This document shows positions 40,612 to 49,017 of a stretch of DNA of 64,000 bases, in pieces. Source of the stretch: Micromonospora lupini str. Lupac 08 (lineage in GTDB: Bacteria > Actinomycetota > Actinomycetes > Mycobacteriales > Micromonosporaceae). The position numbers and the translations under genes are program-made. The first letter of the stretch is position 1, and each line of letters starts with the position of its first letter. The DNA lies in assembly GCF_000297395.2 (NCBI RefSeq), contig NZ_HF570108.1:6567259-6631258 (forward strand). Reading direction: 5' to 3'. The notes under the pieces were generated by a model, which was given only the letters and a program-made list of their open reading frames with translations, did not search any database and was not told the origin of the DNA.

Positions 40612-41354
40612 CAGAGCGACTCCCCCAGGTAGGCCTCTTGCACCGTGGGGTTCGCCATCACCGTCTCCGGGGTGTCGCAGGCGAGCAGCGCGCCGTGGTG
40701 CATGACGGCGATCCGGTCGGCCAGTTCGAGGATCACGTCCATGTGGTGCTCGACCATCAGCACCGCCCGACCGCTGTCGCCGGTCAACGACTTGATGACG
40801 GCGACCAGCTCGGGCACGTCCTCGGCGCTGACCCCGGCCATCGGCTCGTCGAGCAGCATCACGCGCGGCTCACCGGCGAGCAGCAGGGCGATCTCCAGCT
40901 TGCGTTTCTCGCCGTGGGCCAGGGTGCCGGCCAGCGCCGTACCCCGGTGGGCGAGGCCGACCCGGTCGAGCGCCGCGTCGGCGGCGGCGGCGACCTCCCG
41001 GTCGGCCGCCGCCCGCCGCCACAGCGCCATCGAGCCCCCGCGGTGTGCCTGCACGGCGAGCCGGACGTTCTCCCGCACGCTGAGCGAGCCGAAGACCGAC
41101 GACTCCTGGAAGGTACGGCCCAGACCGAGGCGGGCCCGCCGGTGCGGCGGGAGCCCACCGATGTCCTGCCCGTCCAGGGTGATCCGGCCCTCCGTGGCCC
41201 GGCGCAGGCCGGTGATCAGGTTGAACAGTGAGGTCTTGCCGGCGCCGTTCGGCCCGATCACGCCCAGGAACTCCCCGGGCGCCAGGTCGAGGTAGACGCT
41301 GTCGACGATGGCGACCTCACCGATCCGCCAGGTCAGACCGCGGGTGGCGAGCAT
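40611..41354 (-). CDS. livG: ABC transporter ATP-binding protein LivG
   Basis: A 247-residue ATPase with Walker A GPNGAGKTS, signature-region LAHGEKRKLEIALLL (an LSGG variant typical of LivG), Walker B RVMLLDEPMAGVS and H-loop MVEHHMDV. FQESSVFGSLSVRENV is the usual LivG Q-loop area. ATG 41354 lies 2 bases after the LivK stop. It is the second gene of the operon. Confidence 0.94.
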   Translation of the reverse strand: MLATRGLTWRIGEVAIVDSVYLDLAPGEFLGVIGPNGAGKTSLFNLITGLRRATEGRITLDGQDIGGLPPHRRARLGLGRTFQESSVFGSLSVRENVRLAVQAHRGGSMALWRRAAADREVAAAADAALDRVGLAHRGTALAGTLAHGEKRKLEIALLLAGEPRVMLLDEPMAGVSAEDVPELVAVIKSLTGDSGRAVLMVEHHMDVILELADRIAVMHHGALLACDTPETVMANPTVQEAYLGESL

Positions 41355-41356
41355 GG

Positions 41357-42556
41357 TCAGCCCTTCATGGCCACGGCCGGCGGCGCGGTCTCGTCACCGG
41401 TGAGGCTCTTTTGCGCGGTCGCCGTGAACGCGGTGCCGCTGCCGGTCAGCTTGGCCTGGAACATCGGCTGGAGCAGCGCGTGGTCGGCGGCCCGGATGGT
41501 CATCTTGCCCTTGACCCCGTCGAAGCTCCAGCCCTCCAGCGCGGTGACCATCTTGTCGACGTCGTCGCCGCCCTCCTGCACCGCGCGGACCACCATCTGG
41601 GCGGCGGCGAAGCCGTCCGGGTGGAACAGGTCGATGGTGTTCACCTTGGCCTTCAACGCCTTGCTGGCCTCGGTGTCGGACGCGCCGTCGAAGTAGTGCG
41701 ACAGGAAGGAGATCTTCGCGCCGGCCGCCCCGAACGTCGGCCAGGAGGCCCGGATGTCCAGACCGGTGACGACAGTGGTGGAGGAGAGCACGCCCTGCTG
41801 GTCGAGCGTCTGCCACATCGCCGGGGCGGTCGTACCGGCCCAGGCGACGAAGAGCAGGTCCGGCTTGGCGGCCTTGATCTGGCTGGCGAACGGCGTGAAC
41901 TCGGTGGCGCTGGCCGGTGCCCGGACGCTGCTCACGGTGGCGCCCGCGCTGCCGATGACGGCCTTGACGGCCGCCTCGTTGGCGTCGCCGAACGCGCCGT
42001 CCTGGGCGAAGACCACCACCTTCTTGCCGGCCGGGTCGCCGATGAACGACTTGGCGGTCACCACGTCCTGGTAGGACTGCCGCCCGGATCGGAACGTGTA
42101 CTTGTTCGCCCCGGTCACCGCGTCGGTCGCGGCCGGGCCGGAGATGAAGAGAACCTTGTTCTGCGCCGCGATCGGCGCGACCTGGAGCGCCACGCCGGAC
42201 GCGGTCGAGCCGGCAATGATCTTCGTACCCTTGCCGATCAGGTCCTTCGCGGCGGAGACGGCCTTCGCCGGGTCGCCCGCGTCGTCGACCTCGGTCAGCT
42301 CGATCTTCCGGTCACCCACCTTGCCGGTGCCCTTGGTGGCGAAGTCCAGCCCCGCCTTGAACCCCTCGATGTACTGCTTTCCGTAGCTGGCCAGGGCTCC
42401 CGACTGGGAGTACACCAGGCCGACCTTGACCGGTGCGGCGCTGTCGCCGCCGCCGGTGGCGGTGTCCTGCGGGCTACCACAGGCCGTGGCGGCCAACGCC
42501 GCGGCCATCATCGTGGCGGCGGAGAGGAACGCCCGCCGCGTGTGCCGGACCGTCAT
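41357..42556 (-). CDS. livK: Branched-chain amino-acid-type substrate-binding lipoprotein LivK
   Basis: A 399-residue periplasmic-binding-protein-like lipoprotein that captures the substrate for the LivHMGF importer. The signal peptide has twin arginines (RHTRRAFLSAAT) and a lipobox ending ATAC at Cys26. The mature protein begins a Leu/Ile/Val-binding fold with VKVGLVYSQSGALASYGK and ends with KSLTGDETAPPAVAMKG. ATG 42556 is 6 bases after GGAG; the frame is open to 42619 but that extension lacks a signal-peptide character. It heads the operon, and its promoter must lie in 42557-42772. No gene or obvious repeat was seen in that gap. Confidence 0.92.
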   Translation of the reverse strand: MTVRHTRRAFLSAATMMAAALAATACGSPQDTATGGGDSAAPVKVGLVYSQSGALASYGKQYIEGFKAGLDFATKGTGKVGDRKIELTEVDDAGDPAKAVSAAKDLIGKGTKIIAGSTASGVALQVAPIAAQNKVLFISGPAATDAVTGANKYTFRSGRQSYQDVVTAKSFIGDPAGKKVVVFAQDGAFGDANEAAVKAVIGSAGATVSSVRAPASATEFTPFASQIKAAKPDLLFVAWAGTTAPAMWQTLDQQGVLSSTTVVTGLDIRASWPTFGAAGAKISFLSHYFDGASDTEASKALKAKVNTIDLFHPDGFAAAQMVVRAVQEGGDDVDKMVTALEGWSFDGVKGKMTIRAADHALLQPMFQAKLTGSGTAFTATAQKSLTGDETAPPAVAMKG

Positions 42557-42772
42557 CGCGACTCCAGGTGAGGACAGGATGCTGTGTTGTCGGCTCACGC
42601 TAGAAGTGACGTCACCCACGGGCTATGTGGCGGAAACACACAAGTAACGGGAAGGGGGTGGCCGGGGGTTACAACGGGCCGCACTACCACCCGGTGACCC
42701 GCGCCCCCGATGGCCGGAATCCCCACGGACCGCCCGAACCGTGTGTCGCCTCGCGCCATCCGGCCCGCCCGC

Positions 42773-43012
42773 TCAATCGCAGGGCCCGTCGTGGTCGGCC
42801 GGGCGCGGACACCGCCGGCGCCCGCCGAGCAGACGGTCACAGAAAACCCGATGTCGTACGCCCTGAGCATCCTCTTCCGACACCGTCGTCTCGGCCCGGT
42901 CCACGTCGGCGAGGAAACCCAGCGCCCGCGTGATAGCCCGAGCGAACCGCAGCGCTCCCGACAGGTCCTCCGCGACCACCGGCAGATGCACCACGAAACG
43001 CTCCCCGCTCAC
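42773..43012 (-). CDS. Small protein downstream of DivIVA-like gene
   Basis: A 79-residue protein of unknown function. It begins MSGERFVVHLPVVAEDLSG and ends with a Cys/Arg-rich tail (CDRLLGGRRRCPR ... GPCD). Start GTG 43012 overlaps the stop of the DivIVA-like gene by 4 bases (GTGA), which supports it as real. It has no signal peptide or membrane helix. Confidence 0.6.
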   Translation of the reverse strand: MSGERFVVHLPVVAEDLSGALRFARAITRALGFLADVDRAETTVSEEDAQGVRHRVFCDRLLGGRRRCPRPADHDGPCD

Positions 43013-43311
43013 CGCCGCGCCCCCGGGGTGAACCGGAACTGCCGGCGGCGCAGCGCCCGCTTGATCCGGACGTTCTCCTCAGTGGTCAGCACCAGGTCGC
43101 GCCGCGCTTGGGCCAGGTCACCGGTGAGCCGGTGCAGGAAGTCGTGCACCTCGACCGGGTCGAGCCCTCGGCGCACCTGCCGGAATTGGCGTTCCCGGAT
43201 CTGGGAGATGGTCAGGGGGCGGCAGGACTCCGTCCGACACCAGCCAGAGTGCGGCGGGTGGGACGGACGACGGCGTAGGGCGCGGTAGAGCCGGGTGAGG
43301 ACGGAGCGCAT
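43009..43311 (-). CDS. Small DivIVA-domain protein
   Basis: A 100-residue protein. The DivIVA signature is LTISQIRERQFRQV with RRGLDPVEVHDFLHRL, followed by a short coiled coil ending in RRRQFRFTPGARR. The N-terminal 40 residues hold two cysteines (GWCRTESCRP), which is unusual for a DivIVA protein. It is much shorter than cell-pole DivIVA/Wag31 proteins, so a different role is likely. ATG 43311 follows GAGAGG by 5 bases. It is divergent from the minimal GntR gene, with a 287-bp gap containing paired repeats. Confidence 0.8.
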   Translation of the reverse strand: MRSVLTRLYRALRRRPSHPPHSGWCRTESCRPLTISQIRERQFRQVRRGLDPVEVHDFLHRLTGDLAQARRDLVLTTEENVRIKRALRRRQFRFTPGARR

Positions 43312-43452
43312 GGCCACCTCTCGGTCGCGTTGGACTGGAAGGCGGCCCGGCCCGCAGACAGGGGACGCGGGCCGGGCCGCCGGCCCCGCAGCCGCAGCCC
43401 TCATCGGCGGTACGGCCCCGCGGCCCACTGTGGTGTCCGACCACCGGGGTTT

Positions 43453-43591
43453 GCCGAACCAACCGGAGCCGAACATCCAGCAACCTACCCCAAATACTTG
43501 TGTAGGTCGACCCCTGGTCATCGCGACACGACAGCTTGTTGCAGTTACTGGTGTAGGCCCGGCATGATCAGAGATGCCGAACCAACCGGAG
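43453..43591. promoter_or_regulatory. Repeated motifs between divergent DivIVA-like and GntR genes
   Basis: A 16-bp direct repeat GCCGAACCAACCGGAG occurs at 43453-43468 and 43576-43591, the second overlapping the ribosome site of the GntR gene. Between them ACTTGTGTAGGTC (43496-43508) and ACTGGTGTAGGCC (43547-43559) form a second pair, 51 bp apart, with 11 of 13 bases identical. They are candidate operators or duplicated promoters for the GntR regulator. Confidence 0.55.
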
Positions 43592-43598
43592 TCTCCCC

Positions 43599-43829
43599 AT
43601 GCCTACAGCCGAACCCCCGTACCGACGGATCGCAAACGACCTCGCCGCCAAGATCAAGACTGGCGAACTACAGCCAGGCGACAAGCTTCCGTCGACCCGG
43701 GAACTCGCCGAGGCATACGGGGTCCACATGAACACCGCCTCGCGCGCGCTGTCGTTGCTGCACGATCGCGAGCTGATCACCGGCCAACCGGGCCGAGGCA
43801 CCTACGTGGCCGAGCGACCCGGCCAGTAG
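43599..43829 (+). CDS. Minimal GntR-family regulator
   Basis: A 76-residue protein that consists only of the GntR winged helix (PYRRIANDLAAKIKTGELQP, GDKLPSTRELAEAYGVHMNT, RELITGQPGRGTYV in order). The usual C-terminal effector domain is missing and the reading frame ends cleanly, so this looks like a naturally small family and not a truncation. ATG 43599 is 7 bases after CGGAG. It is probably autoregulating, as repeated motifs lie just upstream, and may also control the divergent DivIVA-like operon. Confidence 0.85.
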   Translation: MPTAEPPYRRIANDLAAKIKTGELQPGDKLPSTRELAEAYGVHMNTASRALSLLHDRELITGQPGRGTYVAERPGQ

Positions 43830-44060
43830 AGCCCCGCCACCACGACGACTCGACCGCGTCGAGATCTCGCCCCGGCGCTACGCCGGTGTCAGATCATGGA
43901 CTGAGGGCTGCGCAGCAATCAATCACAGGAAAGCCATCAGCCCTGCTCACTGGGCGCTTCGATGATCGCATCAGCCCCGCGTAGCCTCCTTGCGGCCAGC
44001 AGGCTCCGCAACGCAGCGCTACCTTCTCATGACCAGAAGTGAGCGATGCGGGGAGGACCG

Positions 44061-45236
44061 TTGTCCAACAACGACGAATTTTTCCGGTCGAAGAAGGCAG
44101 CGGCAGTGCTGAAGCACGGCATCCTCAAGCGCTATCCCGTGGTATTCGCCTCGAAGACAGGGCAGGGGAACCCCATCGTCTTCCTCGACGGCTACGCCGG
44201 CAGAGGCGAGTACGACGGCGGAGAGCCCGGATCTCCACTGCTGTTGTCCCGGTCCGCCGAGTTCGTCCAAGACTTCCGCGACGTGCTCGCATTCTTCGTC
44301 GAGCAGGATCCGGACAGCTACGCGAACCTGGAGCAGGTGCTCCGCGACAAGGGCGGGTCGGTTCGACGTGAACTTCGCCAGGGCACCCTTGACCAGCACC
44401 TACCCGAGGTGCTGGCCTTAGCCAAGGGTGCCTCGCTCTTCGCCTTCCTCGATCCCTTCGGTCCGGCTCTTGACTTCGATCTGATCCGGACGCGGCTGCT
44501 CGGGCGCCCGGGCTGGCCGCCGACCGAAGTGCTGCTGCACTTCAGCGTTTCCACCGTGGCTCGGATGGGACGGGCCGTCCACGTTGCCGAGAGTCGATCG
44601 GGTGGGCTGTCGGAGAGCGACCGGAGGACGGCCGCACGATTGGATCGGTTCCTGGGTGGCGGCTGGTGGCGCAGCTATTTCGCCGAGGTATCGGATGCGG
44701 GCGATGACCAGCGCGCCACGGACGTCGCACTCCGGGTTGCGGACAGGTACGCCCAAGATCTCACCCAGGGGTCCAACTACCAGGCGGTGCAAATGCCGGT
44801 GCGCCCACGCCCCGGCCTCGCCCCGAAGTACGTCCTTGCCCTGTTCACCACCCATGGCGAAGGTGCCTGGCATTTCGCCGACACCCTCGGCAAGGCTGGC
44901 GTCGAATGGGAGGAGGCGTGGGTCCGCGAACAGATCCGCCGGGGCGACCACGTGGCGGAGACGCTGTTCGGCGACGGTCCCGTCTTCGACGCTGAGCAGT
45001 ACAAGGCCGAGAACGCCCCTCGCTGGTCAGCCACGATCGAGCGGAACCTCATCAAGGCGCTCGAACAAAACTCCACGATCAAGATCGCCGATCGCGTGCC
45101 GGAGATCTACGGTGATGTGCTTGGGCATGCCTGGGCACCACACGTACGGCAGGCCGTCAAGTCGCTGCATCGGCAGGGCCAAATCAGCAGCCCCGGCACG
45201 GGTGACTTCTGGAAGGAAGTCCTCCGGCGGCCTTGA
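44061..45236 (+). CDS. tcmP: Three-Cys-motif partner protein TcmP
   Basis: A 391-residue protein matching the TcmP family (three-Cys-motif partner), defined by its constant association with Gp37/Gp68-like proteins. It shows a methyltransferase-like Rossmann pattern: FLDGYAGRGEYDGGEPGSP (motif I-like) and FLDPFGPALDFDLI (acidic-Pro motif IV-like). The C-terminal 100 residues look like a winged helix (IKIADRVPEIYGDVLGHAW). TTG 44061 is 4 bases after GGGAGG and is preferred over ATG 44046. Base composition looks less GC-extreme than in neighbours, a hint of horizontal transfer. Its partner is the convergent gene 25 bp away. The function is unknown. Confidence 0.85.
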   Translation: MSNNDEFFRSKKAAAVLKHGILKRYPVVFASKTGQGNPIVFLDGYAGRGEYDGGEPGSPLLLSRSAEFVQDFRDVLAFFVEQDPDSYANLEQVLRDKGGSVRRELRQGTLDQHLPEVLALAKGASLFAFLDPFGPALDFDLIRTRLLGRPGWPPTEVLLHFSVSTVARMGRAVHVAESRSGGLSESDRRTAARLDRFLGGGWWRSYFAEVSDAGDDQRATDVALRVADRYAQDLTQGSNYQAVQMPVRPRPGLAPKYVLALFTTHGEGAWHFADTLGKAGVEWEEAWVREQIRRGDHVAETLFGDGPVFDAEQYKAENAPRWSATIERNLIKALEQNSTIKIADRVPEIYGDVLGHAWAPHVRQAVKSLHRQGQISSPGTGDFWKEVLRRP

Positions 45237-45261
45237 GCCGGAGCCCCACCCTCGGCAGCCC

Positions 45262-46017
45262 CTATGCCTGCACGAGTAGGCGTGGCGCCGGCATCTCGTC
45301 CCAGGTCCGACCGTCGAGGTGCCGGCCGCCAACCTTCGGCGTACGCCCGCCCCACTGTTTGAAGAAGAAGGCGGTGCCAGCAGCCGCGCACTGATCCCTG
45401 AGGTCACGCACCCACGCCGGATCCATCGGGCGGCAGCCCTGCCCCGACTCGCCCCCCGCGATCAGCCAGTCGATGCCGTCGAGATCCAGGTCAACCAGTG
45501 GTCCTAGCAGCGGCTCAGCCGAGATGAAACGTACCGCAGCCGGCACCTCGCGGAGCTGGGCGACCCGTTCCCGCTGAGCGTGGTCCTCGACGCTCACGCC
45601 CATCCAGACGTTCGCCGGCCAGTCGATCTGATGGGCGACCTTCGCCAGCCTGGAGGCGCGCTTGGTGAGCACCTGGAAGGTGTGCCTGGGGGTCTCGCGC
45701 ATGACAGCGAACACCTGTTGCACGTAGGTGAGAGGAACCCGAGCGTGGAACAGATCCGACATGGAGTTGACGAAGACGGTCCGGGGGTCACGCCAGCGTC
45801 GCGGTATATCGAGGGCATCCGGGTGTAGGGCGACGCCAAAACCGGGGCCGGAGGTGCGCGGGTCTCCGTCGGTCTGATACTTGGCCGAGCCCATGGCCTT
45901 CAAGCGCTTCGCGAGAGTCATCGCATAGCAGTTGTCGCAGCCCGACGAGATGCGGTCACAACCGGTGGTGGGGTTCCAGGTTGCTTCCGTCCACTCGATG
46001 GCGCTTTTGTCCGCCAT
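45262..46017 (-). CDS. Gp37/Gp68-like (DUF5131) three-Cys-motif protein
   Basis: A 251-residue protein of the phage Gp37/Gp68 (DUF5131, PF07505) family. The N-terminus has IEWTEATWNPTTGC then C20, C27 and C30 in the pattern C-x(6)-C-x(2)-C, resembling but not equal to the C-x(3)-C-x(2)-C of radical SAM enzymes, so an iron-sulfur cluster is plausible. Other family blocks are VFVNSMSDLFH, WMGVSVEDHAQRERV, RFISAEPLLGP and WLIAGGESG. ATG 46017 follows AAGGAGG by 6 bases. It forms a tail-to-tail pair with tcmP. The pair recurs in phages and mobile elements, and no biochemical activity is established to my knowledge. Confidence 0.88.
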   Translation of the reverse strand: MADKSAIEWTEATWNPTTGCDRISSGCDNCYAMTLAKRLKAMGSAKYQTDGDPRTSGPGFGVALHPDALDIPRRWRDPRTVFVNSMSDLFHARVPLTYVQQVFAVMRETPRHTFQVLTKRASRLAKVAHQIDWPANVWMGVSVEDHAQRERVAQLREVPAAVRFISAEPLLGPLVDLDLDGIDWLIAGGESGQGCRPMDPAWVRDLRDQCAAAGTAFFFKQWGGRTPKVGGRHLDGRTWDEMPAPRLLVQA

Positions 46018-46410
46018 GCGCCCCTCCTTCCGCTCGACGGGCCAATACTGTCGAACAACCGTACGCATGGGAAGGGTTGCACGGCGTGTCGGCCCGCCAT
46101 CTTCGCTGGCTGTGAGAGCGCTGGCCATGCACCTGCAAAGCACGCGGGACGGACTGCGCGCGAGTGCGATTCGTTTACGGCATCAGCTCCATAGCGTCCG
46201 CGAAGTGCTACCCAGGCCCGCGAGGCCACCTGACCGGGCACCTCGGCGGGCGCCTGGGCGGGCCCGACGTGTCGCTGGCCCGCCGTCCGGGTGGCGGACG
46301 ACGGGCCAGCGGGCGGGGCCGGGCGTGATAGGCCCGGCGGTCGGCTCGGGGCGGGTCAGCTCCGGGCCGAGGTCAGCTCGGAGGCAACGCCCGCCGAGGC
46401 TCGGAGTGGG
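46018..46410. other. Intergenic region upstream of the three-Cys gene
   Basis: A 393-bp gap. The 46018-46110 part should carry the three-Cys gene promoter, but I see no clear -10/-35 pair. The 46200-46400 part is very GC-rich with nested palindromes, including the terminator at 46273-46311. No additional gene is supported. Confidence 0.5.
46273..46311 (-). terminator. Hairpin terminator after glycerophosphodiesterase gene
   Basis: Two 17-base arms (46273-46289 and 46295-46311) pair at 16 of 17 positions with a 5-base GGTGG loop. It lies 100 bases downstream of the minus-strand gene ending at 46411. Confidence 0.65.
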
Positions 46411-47523
46411 TCAGAGGCCGGCGCGGGCGGCGACGGCGGTGTCCGGGTGGTCGCTGAAGACGCCGTCCAGACCCAGGCCGAGGAAGAGTTCGTACTCGGC
46501 CGTGATGTCGCCGCGCGCGTTCGGGTCGGTGCCGATCCGGAAGTCCACGGGGAGGAACTGGTTCTCCGCGCGGAACGTCCAGGAGTGCACGAGCAGCCCG
46601 TCGCGGTGCGCGTCGCGTACCACGTTTGTCGGGGCGAGCAGCGCGCCGGCGGCGTTCCGGGGCACGATCAGGCTCTTGTTCGCGCCGATACCGTCGGCGT
46701 ACCCGGCGATCCACTTCAGGCCGAGGGCCGTGGCGAGGTCCTGGTAGCTGCGGGTGTCGCCGGCGACGGTGAAGTCGTACGGACGGCCGGTGGCGTCGAG
46801 GAGCTGGATGAGCTTCACGTCGGTCAGCCGGCTCAGGCGACGCAGGTTGGCCGTCTCGAACGACTGGATGAAGACCGGCGAGTTCTTGTGGTCCAGCTTG
46901 TTCTGCCGCAGCACCTTCAGCAGCGGCTCCTCCAACGGCAGGCCGATCGACGTGAAGTAGGTCGGGTGCTTGGTCTCCGGGTAGATGCCGATGGTGCGGC
47001 CCCGTGCCCGCCCCTCGGTGCGGGCGAGGTCGATGACCTCCTGGAGGGTGGGCACCTCGAAGCGTCCGTCGAAGGCGGTGTTCGCGACGCGTACCTGCGG
47101 CAGCCGCTCCTTGGCCCGCAGCGTCTTCAGCTCGGCCAGGGTGAAGTCCTCGGTGAACCAGCCGGTCACGGCGACGCCGTCGATGGTCTTCGTCGTCTTC
47201 CGGGCGGCGAACTCCGGGTGCGTCGACACGTCGGTCGTGCCGGAGATCTCGTTCTCGTGCCGGGCGACCAGGACGCCGTCGGAGGTGGACACCAGGTCCG
47301 GCTCGATGTAGTCGGCGCCCATCCGGATCGCCAGCCGGTACGCCTCCAGGGTGTGCTCCGGCCGGTAGCCGCTGGCGCCCCGGTGACCGATCACGATCGG
47401 CCGGTCGTTGCCTCGGGCGCGGTCCGCGCCGGTCGAGGGGTCGGCGGCCGCCATCGTGGGCACGGCCACGGCGGCGGCGAGCAGCGCGCCGGCCACGCCG
47501 AGGGTCGAGAGGGTACGTCGCAA
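46411..47523 (-). CDS. Secreted glycerophosphodiester phosphodiesterase
   Basis: A 370-residue exported GDPD-family (GlpQ/UgpQ-type) enzyme that hydrolyses glycerophosphodiesters to glycerol-3-phosphate and an alcohol. The signal peptide ends TMAAA. The TIM-barrel active site is visible: IGHRGASGYRPEHTLEAY, then MGADYIEPDLVSTSDGVLVARHENEI with catalytic His and metal-binding Glu and Asp. The start TTG 47523 follows AGGAGA by 5 bases. It is divergent from ktrB. The export signal suggests phosphate or carbon scavenging outside the cell. Confidence 0.93.
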   Translation of the reverse strand: MRRTLSTLGVAGALLAAAVAVPTMAAADPSTGADRARGNDRPIVIGHRGASGYRPEHTLEAYRLAIRMGADYIEPDLVSTSDGVLVARHENEISGTTDVSTHPEFAARKTTKTIDGVAVTGWFTEDFTLAELKTLRAKERLPQVRVANTAFDGRFEVPTLQEVIDLARTEGRARGRTIGIYPETKHPTYFTSIGLPLEEPLLKVLRQNKLDHKNSPVFIQSFETANLRRLSRLTDVKLIQLLDATGRPYDFTVAGDTRSYQDLATALGLKWIAGYADGIGANKSLIVPRNAAGALLAPTNVVRDAHRDGLLVHSWTFRAENQFLPVDFRIGTDPNARGDITAEYELFLGLGLDGVFSDHPDTAVAARAGL

Positions 47524-47665
47524 CGCCGTCTCCTGTCATCGAGGGATGTCGCAGACAGCAGACCGCCCGCGATTGACCGGGAGTTGGTCGACGGCTGGCC
47601 GGCAGGTGAATCTCCGGAATGGGCGTTCCCACTCGGGCGGGCACCCGGAAAAGGAAGATTGTCTG

Positions 47666-49000
47666 GTGCGCTGGTTTTTCCGCAACCCCGTGCGGCTGGT
47701 GCCGCTGGGGTTCCTGGTGCCGATCCTGCTCGGCACCGGGCTGCTGCTGGCGCGCTGGTCGACCATCCAGCACCAACGTCCGCCCCTGATCACCGCCCTG
47801 TTCACCGCCACCTCGGCGCTGTCCGTCACCGGCATGGCGGTCACCGACACCCCCAACTACTGGTCCGGCTGGGGCCTGGTGGTGATCACCCTGCTCACCC
47901 AGCTCGGTGGTCTCGGCATCCTCACCGTCGCGGCGCTTGTCATCCTCGTGGTCTCGCGCCAGCTCGGTCTGCGTAACCGGCTGCTGGTGCAGGCCGAGAC
48001 GGCGGAGTTCGGCGTCGGCGACGTGGCCCGGTTGCTGCGCCGGATCGCGATCACCGTCTTCGCCTGCGAGGCGGTGATGACCGCTGTGGTCGCCGGCCGG
48101 CTCTGGTGGGCGTACGACTACACGCCCGCTCGGGCCCTCTGGTCGGGCGTGTTCCACGCCGTCCAGGCGTTCAACAACGGCGGCTTCTCGCTCTACAGCG
48201 ACGGCCTGCTGGCCTTCGACCGCGATCCGTGGGTGTCGCTGCCGCTGGCGTTCGGTGCCATCGTCGGCGGGCTCGGGTTTCCCGCCCTGTTCGAGGCCGT
48301 ACGCGAGTGGCGTAGGCCGGCGCGCTGGGCGGTGGCCACCAAGCTGACCATCTGGGGCAGCGCGGCGCTGGTGCTGCTCGGCACCGCCGGCCTGCTCGCC
48401 GCCGAGTGGACGAACGTCAGCACCATCGGGTTGTACGACGACGAGGGCAAGGTGCTCGCGTCGTTCACCCAGATCGCGTTGAGCCGCACCGGCGGCTTCA
48501 ACGTGCTGAACATCGCCGACCTGCAGGAGGAGAGCTACCCGCTGCTGATCGTGCTGATGTTCATCGGCGGCGGCAGCGCCAGCACGGCCGGTGGCATCAA
48601 GGTGTCCACGTTCTTCCTGCTGGCGTTCACCATCTGGGCCGAGCTGCGCGGCGAGCCCGACGTGACGGTCGGGCACCGCCGGGTGGCCAACGCCAGCCAG
48701 CGTCAGGCCGTCACCGTGGCCCTGATCAGCGTCGCGCTGGTCGTGGCCGGAACGATGCTCGTGCTGCTGCTCACCGAGGGCGTGCGGTTCGTCGCGGCCC
48801 TGTTCGAGGTCACCTCCGCGTTCAGCACCACCGGGTTGACCATCGGTCTGGCCAGCGAGTTGCCGGCCAGCGGTCAACTGGTGTTGACCGTGCTGATGTT
48901 CATCGGTCGGATCGGGCCGCTCACCCTCGGGTCGGCGATCGCCCTGAACACCCGGCACAGGCTCTACCGCTATCCCCAGGAACAACCAATTGTCGGCTGA
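47666..49000 (+). CDS. ktrB: Potassium uptake membrane subunit (KtrB/TrkH)
   Basis: A 444-residue potassium-transport protein with four M-P-M repeats. Selectivity-filter-like loops include TSALSVTGMAVTD, AFNNGGFSLYSDG, LSRTGGFNVLN and SAFSTTGLTIGL, and FIGGGSASTAGGIK is the gate-region block. GTG 47666 begins RWFFRNPVRLVPLG; AAGGA lies about 10 bases upstream. A regulatory KTN subunit follows after 17 bases. The size fits KtrB more than E. coli TrkH. I examined the 142-bp leader for a ydaO-type riboswitch and saw no convincing match. Confidence 0.93.
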   Translation: MRWFFRNPVRLVPLGFLVPILLGTGLLLARWSTIQHQRPPLITALFTATSALSVTGMAVTDTPNYWSGWGLVVITLLTQLGGLGILTVAALVILVVSRQLGLRNRLLVQAETAEFGVGDVARLLRRIAITVFACEAVMTAVVAGRLWWAYDYTPARALWSGVFHAVQAFNNGGFSLYSDGLLAFDRDPWVSLPLAFGAIVGGLGFPALFEAVREWRRPARWAVATKLTIWGSAALVLLGTAGLLAAEWTNVSTIGLYDDEGKVLASFTQIALSRTGGFNVLNIADLQEESYPLLIVLMFIGGGSASTAGGIKVSTFFLLAFTIWAELRGEPDVTVGHRRVANASQRQAVTVALISVALVVAGTMLVLLLTEGVRFVAALFEVTSAFSTTGLTIGLASELPASGQLVLTVLMFIGRIGPLTLGSAIALNTRHRLYRYPQEQPIVG

Positions 49001-49017
49001 CGAAGAGGAGGGTCGAG

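Noticed and set aside
47524-47665. Possible ydaO (cyclic-di-AMP) riboswitch before ktrB
   Set aside because: Such riboswitches often precede potassium transporters, but I could not find the conserved core or pairing in this short leader.
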